Shown: positions 56,502 to 64,000 of the stretch, one piece after another
How positions within the stretch are numbered: position 1 is the first letter of the stretch
Layout of the letters: each line of letters starts with the position of its first letter
NCBI RefSeq assembly: GCF_016808335.1
Contig: NC_053148.1
Span: 12,815,433-12,879,432 of the forward strand
Direction: 5' to 3'
Origin: Panicum virgatum
Lineage: Eukaryota; Streptophyta; Magnoliopsida; Poales; Poaceae
Length of the DNA stretch: 64,000 nucleotides
Program-made: the position numbers and the translations under genes
Notes under the pieces: model-generated
The model's database searches: none
What the model was told of the DNA's origin: nothing
The model's input: only the letters and a program-made list of their open reading frames with translations

Positions 56502-58034
56502 GTGAGAAGTGATCTTCCTTGCTCGACATCTTTTGCGTGCAATTAGCGTACTTGTTGTTCTACTACTTCATTTGTATTTTACTCATTTCGGTTCGTTGAA
56601 GCATGCTGCATTGGGTAATCAATTTAGGCTGAAGCATGCTGACACATAGATTAATTAGTCCGGATCTATTTCTTGGAGCTGTTTGGTTGAATTCATACAA
56701 TAAATTGTAATTCCATCATCAGTGTTTAGGTTGAAATAACATTATAGGTTTGATGGATCATTATGAGATTGTGCATATACTAATCAATAAGGATCCAGCA
56801 CATGAAGAACCACATGAAGACCTTTTTTTAATGTGTCTATGTGGAAAAAAGAAATAATCTTTTTCGCTCCTTGAAACAAGAGGTGTTTCAGTAAGACATA
56901 CAAAAGCTAATTCATTAATCACCCAATGATTCCAGCCAACTAAACTGCAGAAAATCAGTTCATCCGTGTTGTGATAAATTATTTGCAGTGAGTTCCTGTT
57001 CAAGCTATATCTTAATTCTGCTTCTATGTAAATATCTCTAATATTAAGTTGTCTTTTTCTAGCAGTCCTTTATGAACATGCTTTTATTGCAATTTTCAAT
57101 ATTTACTGGAAAATTTAGACTAATTTTTATTTGCTTAATTCAGGATTGAAGAAGGCTATTTTCCGTTGATAAAAGTTACTTATTAGGAGACTTTGTTTAT
57201 AACCATACATGATCATTTCAGATTCCAAAAGGTGGGGAGCATCCTGGATTCATCCATTAGCGATGTTGGGATTTTTCTGCAGGTGCAGAGGGTACCTGCA
57301 CGCCGAGAGCATATTGGAAAGGGGTTGGGAGTACTTGCATCGGCTCCAACAGCGACGGACAAATGAAGCCTGCCACCAGCAATAATATGATTATGAGCTC
57401 GACCGAGGTGAACTTCACAGTTTCCTTCTTCCTCTGTGTCTCCCTCCACTCACAACAGCTCCAGCAGTGATGGTCTATGAATTGTGATATATTTGGGTGG
57501 GGGATTCAAATGCCCACAACGTCCATAGCCTGGTACACACCCAATGACCGTGACCGTGTACTGAACTACAGTACTGATGATCGTGGCCGAGTGTGCCGCA
57601 GTGCGTGGATCCTGTATGCGCACACCCAATGACCCAAGATGCACTCACGGCTACTCCTCACTGAAGGAAGGCTCCGTGGCCCACATTTCAGTGACACATC
57701 TACCTCCCAACTTTCCACACCGGAGAAATAGCATGTCAAAAGCGGAAAAGTCTATTCTGCCCCGACGCACAACACGAGCTGTTTCACAGGCTGCAGCACA
57801 AATCGCAAAGCGCCAACTAACTGATAGCTGATAGAGCGCGGAGCGATCCTCGGGACCAAAAGTATCCTCTCGACGCCAATCGCCATCCCCCCGCCGCCAC
57901 GAAAAGCGCAGGCGCGGCATTTCCCCCCACCCCACCCAGGCCAAATCCCGTTGCTGTCTGTCAAGGCATCGCACACCTCGTCGCACCCCGAAAGAATGCA
58001 AGAAGGGAGGCAGAAGAGAGAGAGACGCGCGTCC
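56502..58034. other. Spacer and upstream region of the intact small HSP gene
   Basis: AT-rich to about 57450, with no further callose synthase exon recognised. From 57830 the sequence is GC-rich and probably forms the promoter and leader of the HSP gene. No clear TATA or heat-shock element array is visible by eye. Confidence 0.35.
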
Positions 58035-58793
58035 ATGGCTTTCGCCGTCGCCTCCAAGCGGGCCCCGCTGCTGGCCGGCCTCCTCAAGAAGCTCCTCCTC
58101 GCAGCGCCCACTGCCCTCGCGCTCCGCCCAGCGTCCGTCGCCGCCGCCCGCCGCCTCTTCAACACCGGGGGCGCGCGGTTCCGCCGCGACGACGACGACT
58201 ACGAGGAGGAATCCAGCGGCGACGAGGACGTCTTCTGCGACCGCCGCCGCTGCCGCCGCGCGCGCGACTTCTCCACCCCCACGTTCTTCTCCGCAGGTAC
58301 GCGCCGCACCGCCCGTTCCGTTCCCGCCCTCCCGCTTTAAACCCCGTCGAGAAGAGGATCCGTTCTGATGGGGGTTGCGTGCGTGATTTGCGGGGGGGTT
58401 TCTGCAGACGCGATGGACCCGTTCGGCGAGGGGGTGAGGCTGGGCCGGCTGCTGGCGCTGATGGAGGACGACGCGGCGGCGCCGAGGCGGCGCGGGTGTT
58501 GGGTGTCCAAGGAGGACGCCGACGCGGTGCAGCTGAAGGTGCCGATGCCGGGGCTGGGGAAGGAGCACGTGAAGGTGTGGGCGGACCAGGACGGCCTGGT
58601 GATCGCGGGCGAGGACACCGGCGACGACGACGAGGAGGGCCCGGCGCGGTACAGCGGCTGCATTGCGCTGTCCTGGGACGCGTTCAAGATGGACCAGATC
58701 AAGGCGGAGATGAAGGACGGGGTGCTCAAGGTCACCGTGCCCAAGATCAAGGTCGAGGACCGCAAGGACGTGTTCCAGGTCAAGGTCGAGTAG
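58035..58793 (+). CDS. Small heat-shock protein, organellar (mitochondrial) HSP20 type
   Basis: Exons 58035-58296 and 58408-58793 (111-bp intron, AG|GTACGC to TTTCTGCAG) encode 215 residues. The N-terminus ([28 protein letters not shown]) is basic, Ala/Leu-rich and Arg-containing, typical of a mitochondrial presequence. The acidic linker is [11 protein letters not shown]. The alpha-crystallin domain spans about residues 115-205: [69 protein letters not shown]. Small HSPs are ATP-independent chaperones that hold unfolding proteins under heat stress. The conserved intron between presequence and core is shared with the paralogue at 50495, as is part of the 3'UTR (GTCCAGGTCTCGTA), so the two are a local duplication 7.5 kb apart. 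Confidence 0.9.
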
Positions 58794-59431
58794 GGGAGGG
58801 CGATGGAATCCGGTCGGTCCAGGTCTCGTAGTTCAGTTGTAGCAGTGCTCAAGAACCAGTAGTAGTTTAGTGCAGTAGTTGATGCTGATGGAGAAGGTTG
58901 CGATCGAGAGGGAGACGTGCTTTTTGGTGGTGGTGTTTCGAGCCTGGCGATGTCTGAGGCAGCCGTGTTCGCCTTTCAGTTCGTCCTGTTTTGGTTCATG
59001 ATGGTGACGACGACGACTCCTGATGATCTTGCTATGAACTTCTCATGGGTAATGGCGTAATGACATCTAATCTGTATTCATGTGCTTGTGTTCTTGTGAA
59101 TCCTTGCATTGCCCATCGTTTGAGAATGTACTCGTGAAATCTGAACTTGATATTGGTTCAGACATGCAGCAGTTGCAGCTTGGAGTGAAATGCCCAGTTG
59201 GTCTGATGCCGCCCTGTTTACATTTTTCTGTTCATCCTGTTGAGCTTCTTGAATGGTTGCTTGGTTAATTCTAAACGTGTTGATTGTTCAGAATCAGACA
59301 TGCAGCAACTGCAACTTGGTGTGTGGAATGCCATTTGTGCGTTTGAAATTTCGTCATTCTGATTTGTCGAGGTTGCTCGACTGTGATGACTGATCATCTT
59401 GAAGAGAAATGACAAGTGTAATTGCTTGTTA

Positions 59432-59505
<74 letters not shown>

Positions 59506-60413
59506 TTATTTATTTATTTATATATCCTTCCTTTTTTTGTGTTTTAGCTTTGCTCCTTGTTGGACTGATCATATGGCTGTAAACTTGTACCAAGTGGTAA
59601 ATGTTCCGTGTTCCTACATGGTAATATCCACCAAGTCTGTCAGGGCCTGCCCTCCAATTATTCCCTGCTTGAGAAGTTCAGATGTTTCAGAATGCGAGTG
59701 TTCATCTCCATTGCGATATGCTCCACTACACCATCCATTAACCATGAAATCTGTTGAGCGATTAGATCGATATTACCTGCTCTATGTGGCACAAAAATAG
59801 TATGTGCTCCATCATGAAAGGAAACTACAATAAGATGACCACACATCCCGTCTAAGTTCACTGGGAATCTGGATATGATATTGATATATAGAAACAGCAA
59901 AAGTTCAGAAACCAAAACTGCATTCATAATAACGTGGGTTCAGCCTCAGTATAAAATGTCAAAATCTGTTCATCTAACAACGAAGACGAAGGCACATGAA
60001 AGATGAAACTTTATCTGAGTGAATGTTGATGTCAAGCTGCTCCAGTAATTCTATATTCCTCTGTTCATTACCATCTACTTACAAGAAGTTGAGTTAATTA
60101 TCCCTATCTAAAGATTCACAAAACTTATCTATAGTCCTATAAAGCAATTTGGCTACATATGTGGCCTTGGACAGCTGCTTCCACCTCCAGCTGTCGACTT
60201 CTGAACAAGCCCAACCATGCCAGAACTTCAGCCACAGCTGGACGACGGTGCGCCAACAAATAGTTGGCGCATCAAGTTAGGGACACGGAAGCTCTGGTCA
60301 GTGTGCACCGTGCTCGGTGGAATTATTAGTGTGCATCTTCCTCTGTGTTTCTGAATTGCTCTATTTACACGGGAGTGGCTACCGGGATCAGCAAGGACGA
60401 TCGGCTCCATGGC
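58794..60413. other. Spacer between convergent HSP and O-fucosyltransferase genes
   Basis: Presumed 3'UTR of the HSP gene, then AT-rich sequence. The only notable item is the microsatellite at 59434-59526. Both genes point toward this region. Confidence 0.5.
59434..59526. repeat. (AT)n followed by (TTTA)n microsatellite
   Basis: About 65 bases of perfect AT dinucleotides run into five TTTA units. Likely length-polymorphic. The ORF through it is an artefact. Confidence 0.9.
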
Positions 60414-63400
60414 TTAGATGCTGACAAGAGAATCATCGCTGTCTGGAGACCCTGGTTGACACAGGCAGTCGGGAAGAGGATTCTCATAAAACGCCTCTTC
60501 TGACCGAAACCTGTCTTTGCCCTTTGTTCCCGAGACTGGACCTTTTCGTTTCCGTGGAGAGCCTTGTCTGAAGAGCCAAACAAGATCAAAGATAAAACAA
60601 CAAGCACAGGTAATTGTCTTTTAGTACTCATTATGTTCATCAATTGTTTATTTTGATACCTTTTCCGATGCATGTCTAGTATCCTTTCGGATAGCTTCTT
60701 GCCTTCCTTCAGTAAACCACTGTCAACTTTGTCAAACAATCGAACTAATGCTTTCCTGAACCAGAGAAAGAAAATAATGTGATTTTGAAGGGAACGGTAA
60801 GACAATTTCACCGAAATTGATAAATTAACTTATTTATGGTTTCACCTGTCGGGACTTATTGTCTTCCGATGACCAAGAAAACGGCGATGACCTGCAACAG
60901 CCCGTGCCATGTTCCCTGAATAGGATGGAATAAAGACATCGCTCTCCACCGAAACAATGTAATCCAGAGCTGCCATTTGAGCTGCATATTGGCGAAAAGG
61001 ACGTAGCTCCTCGGCTGAGGCAAGTTTCTCCTGCAATGAAGCGCGGACACATGCTGGCTCAAGAAAGTTGTATTAAACGCTATATAACAGATGGAGTGGT
61101 AGTGGCTGTACCTTGTTCATGAGAATCGGGAAGCGTGATTGCAAATCAACCATATGAGATTCACCTCCATATATTTCCCCTGCGGCTATGTACACTGGGG
61201 TGCTTGATGGATATCTAAGGGCAGAAAGAAACATGCCAACCTCCTTTGGTGTCAAGGGGCAATAGCCATGGGATCTTTGTTCTAATGGATCAATGTCTTT
61301 CACCTTCCAGTAGGTTGTGTTTTCTCTATAAGAATTTTTTTTAAAAAGGAGTAATTCAATTGAACAGCTGATAATATCTACTGTTGTCAAAAAAGACAGG
61401 CAAGACAGTGTGTAATAAATAAATAAATCCTAAGTCCTTGCCTGATCATTGCAAGTTCTTCTGATTCTGTTTGAGATAGACCATATGTGCACCCACTAAA
61501 AGCAAGCATATCCTTCTCATAGCGTAGATGCAAAGCAATATATGGTCCAAATGATCTCATCCTCTCCACCAATAGCTGCCAAAACCAATTACATCTTGGT
61601 TTCTCAAAACAACTCTTGGTATGTAAATAAGGGAAATAATGATCATGATAAAATATTAGAGAATGATTTACCTTGCCTAAAGCTTCAATTGGGGGAGCAA
61701 ATCTAAGTGCATGGAAAAAGGCCCGACAGCGAAGCTTTTGAATGTCAGTAGGAAGGTAGTTGTTTGTGAGGCGAGAATCTGACTTAGCAGCTCGAATGAC
61801 CTACAAGTTTTCAGTCAGTATCACAGTACCAAAAATTGCATCCAGCAGTCGCTGCTTAAAATTGTTTAGTATGGAAGTGCATAGTGGTGGCTAAAACCAG
61901 ACCTGGCGATGATCCCACAGTGGAGAAATTTCATCCTGGTAATAATCTACTCCAGACCAACTCTTGAAGTACCTAACAGACTTTGGAGCTTTCACCAACT
62001 CCTTAGGCAATTTCTTCTCAACTTTCACATCATTTGCTAAAGAATTTATGAAGTGTTCTTCATCAAAGACATCTGAAAAGTTGCTGATATCGAAAAATAG
62101 GCTGTTAGTCTCAGATAAATTATTCGGAGGCTGAAGATAAACCCTACATATGACATACCTTCTGTCATGCCAAAATGATTTCTTATCAAGCTCTGGAATG
62201 ATGAGTGTAGCATTAAGTATGCGCGCAACTGCCACCATATCACTGATCTGCCACAAGATGAAGAACTGGCTATTAAAAAGGAGATAAAAAAATGTGTTGG
62301 TTTTGAGCCCAAAGTATATCTGCCCATGATAGCAGACACGGATCTGTGCCCAGTAAACAAAGGACAAAACATGTGCAACAAGCAATAATAAGCATTTCCC
62401 CTTCTATTACTCAAATCACATGACACTGTTTTCTGAGAGAATTAGTACAAGTGCCAATTGGTAGAAAACTAGTTTCAGTTATCATAAAATGTCATTAACC
62501 ATAATTACGATAACCTAAACAAAAATAGCAAACCCTCCTAGTTCTTTAAACTCAAGTACCACTATAACATTAGTTAGTTTCAGTTATGTAACAATCTGCA
62601 TGCCCGAGAATGTGACTGCTTTTGGTCTCCCCTAACAAAACAAGCAACTTTTTTTGTCCTGCTTTATATCCTGCTATAAATGAAAACCAAGATAATGACG
62701 GAAGACCTGTCAAAGTTGGCAATGGGATAACATCCACCCACCAACTATCTCAGGAGTAAGGGCTCTATATTTTTCACCGCAGTTGAGGCACTCAATCTGT
62801 GTCGGCAACAACTCAGTCAACCAATACTACTATACTAATAGGGAAACAAACAGCTAGTTTCACAACCACCATGTACAGCTTATTTAAGCACATTAGCACC
62901 AGAACGCCAACTACATGTAAGCACCAAATGACTGCTCAGTGCCCACATACACTAATAAAAAGCACCAAAAACATAGTACCCACCAAAAGCAAATCTGATG
63001 ATGTATGCTCACAAATCGTCAAATTTGATTAAACAGCCCACATGCACGCACGCTGTGTTCTCGTACACTCTTGTTTCATTATTGTATTATTTATTGAGCT
63101 ATTGGTTCACACACTGAAGTCTACACATCTAATCCAAACCAGGCAGTGAATCTCATTAGTACAAGCAGGAACAGCTAGATATAAATCTCGACCAGGATGG
63201 TCCAGCTTACCCCAGCGCGCATCTGGTTGAGGCCACCATTGGTGTGTACGAGCAGGTACCCCCTCGACGCCACCGGGCCTGCGAGGCAAGACGAACGAAT
63301 CAGAGCCGCGCACGAGAATTTGGACCGCACGGCGCGAAATCGATGTCGGGTTAGTGTGCCAATAATGCGGTACTTCGAACTCCGGCGACGGCGCCACGCA

Positions 63401-63855
63401 AGGCACGAACCGCCGCGACGGCGCCGGCAGCCACAGGCTCCTCCCCGCCGCGCCGTCCAGCTGTCAAATCTAGAGATTAATCCCGGCGTCATGGACCGCC
63501 TCCCATGGACTCAAAAAAGCAACGGCGGCGGCAGCCAGTAACAGAACAGCGAGATACGCGGGGACCAGCAGAAGACCAATCGATCACCTTTCTCGACTGC
63601 GGCGACGCGAGCTGCGGCGGCGCGACCTCCCGCTCCCACCGCAGCTCCTCGGCCTCCCTGCTGAGAGCGGTAGGGCGCGCCGGCGGAGGAGGAGGACGCG
63701 GGAGCGGCCGGGGAGCCGGAGAGGTGGAGGGCGACGGCGAGCAGCGCGGCCGCGGCGGTGACGGCGGCGCCCGTGGCGGCGAGCGACAGCAGCCACCACC
63801 GCAGCGCCGCCCGCCGCGCCGCCGCGCCCGCCCTCACCTTCCGGCGCAGCGGCAT
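60414..63855 (-). CDS. O-fucosyltransferase family protein (type II Golgi membrane protein)
   Basis: Eleven minus-strand exons: 63588-63855, 63374-63460, 63211-63278, 62159-62247, 61903-62083, 61672-61800, 61442-61575, 61112-61325, 60846-61030, 60660-60755, 60414-60567. They total 535 codons with an open frame. A short Arg-rich N-terminus precedes one signal-anchor helix ([16 protein letters not shown]...LLAVALHL). The catalytic fold is complete: [61 protein letters not shown], IYIAxGEIYGG-type [44 protein letters not shown] and the tail [17 protein letters not shown]. Plant members act in the Golgi, with roles in pectin/RG-I or protein glycosylation. Intron 7 is GC-AG (AG|GCAAGG at 61441). 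Between residues about 48 and 118 the conserved homologous frame is displaced by compensating indels. Confidence 0.85.
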
Positions 63856-64000
63856 CTCATCCGCCTAGGGCCGAAAGGAAGCCCTCTCCTCCCGTCTCGC
63901 TCCTCCAACGATCGACGGCGCCGCTCGCTCTGCGCCGGCGCGGCCAATTGGACCACGGCGTGGCGCGGCGGTGCGCTCGGCGTCTCCGCCTCGAGGGGGA
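63856..64000 (-). promoter_or_regulatory. 5' leader/proximal promoter of the O-fucosyltransferase gene
   Basis: GC-rich sequence directly upstream of the ATG on the minus strand. No TATA box is visible within the remaining 145 bases. Confidence 0.3.

Noticed and set aside
59399..59800. 133-codon ORF through the AT microsatellite
   Set aside because: More than 20 codons are the alternating I-Y translation of (AT)n; no domain before or after.

Overview
The window looks like nuclear DNA of a grass (Poaceae, probably panicoid). Its genes are intron-bearing plant families with GC-rich 5' exons, and they sit in a dense, layered bed of LTR retrotransposons, MITEs and small retroposon scars. I could not run database searches. 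Family names rest on recognisable motifs and on exon joins that keep frame.

Layout. 0-13 kb: the 3' end of a pepsin-like aspartic protease; a PTPA-type PP2A activator; a two-exon PPR gene whose intron carries a dead piece of plastid atpI and a tiny LINE-like insertion; a 1.75-kb non-autonomous LTR element with a perfect target-site duplication; a tRNA-Asp gene (minus strand); and a class-B-like ARF GTPase broken by a stop codon inside its NKxD motif. 13.5-17.5 kb: a six-exon nuclear poly(A)-binding protein (PABPN) gene on the minus strand.

17.9-34.2 kb is a nested retrotransposon pile. The outer element is Ty3/Gypsy, apparently Tat-like, with 1-kb LTRs. It is interrupted by a second Gypsy fragment (21.6-23.3 kb) and by a chromovirus with a 3.6-kb LTR (24.2-28.8 kb), and it has lost most of pol. 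It abuts a minus-strand Gypsy remnant carrying a 75-bp tandem array and a 993-bp Mutator-type fold-back element. 36.5-48.05 kb holds a Tourist-like MITE and a complete 11.2-kb non-autonomous Copia-type (SIRE/Maximus-like) element with gag, a second plant-transposon-type ORF and no pol. A 19-bp near-palindrome recurs about 25 times through this Copia element, nearly always as pairs 22-23 bp apart. This is the most unusual signal in the window.

48-64 kb holds an aquaporin (PIP) C-terminal fragment, two paralogous organellar-type small heat-shock protein genes (the first frameshifted, the second intact), an unidentified membrane-protein exon, an isolated callose-synthase exon with both splice sites, and a complete 11-exon O-fucosyltransferase-family gene on the minus strand. 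In that last gene two opposite 1-nt shifts cancel each other.

The intact host genes (PTPA, PPR, PABPN, small HSP, O-fucosyltransferase) act in unrelated housekeeping or stress roles and form no pathway. The story of the window is the mobile and organelle-derived DNA around and inside them.
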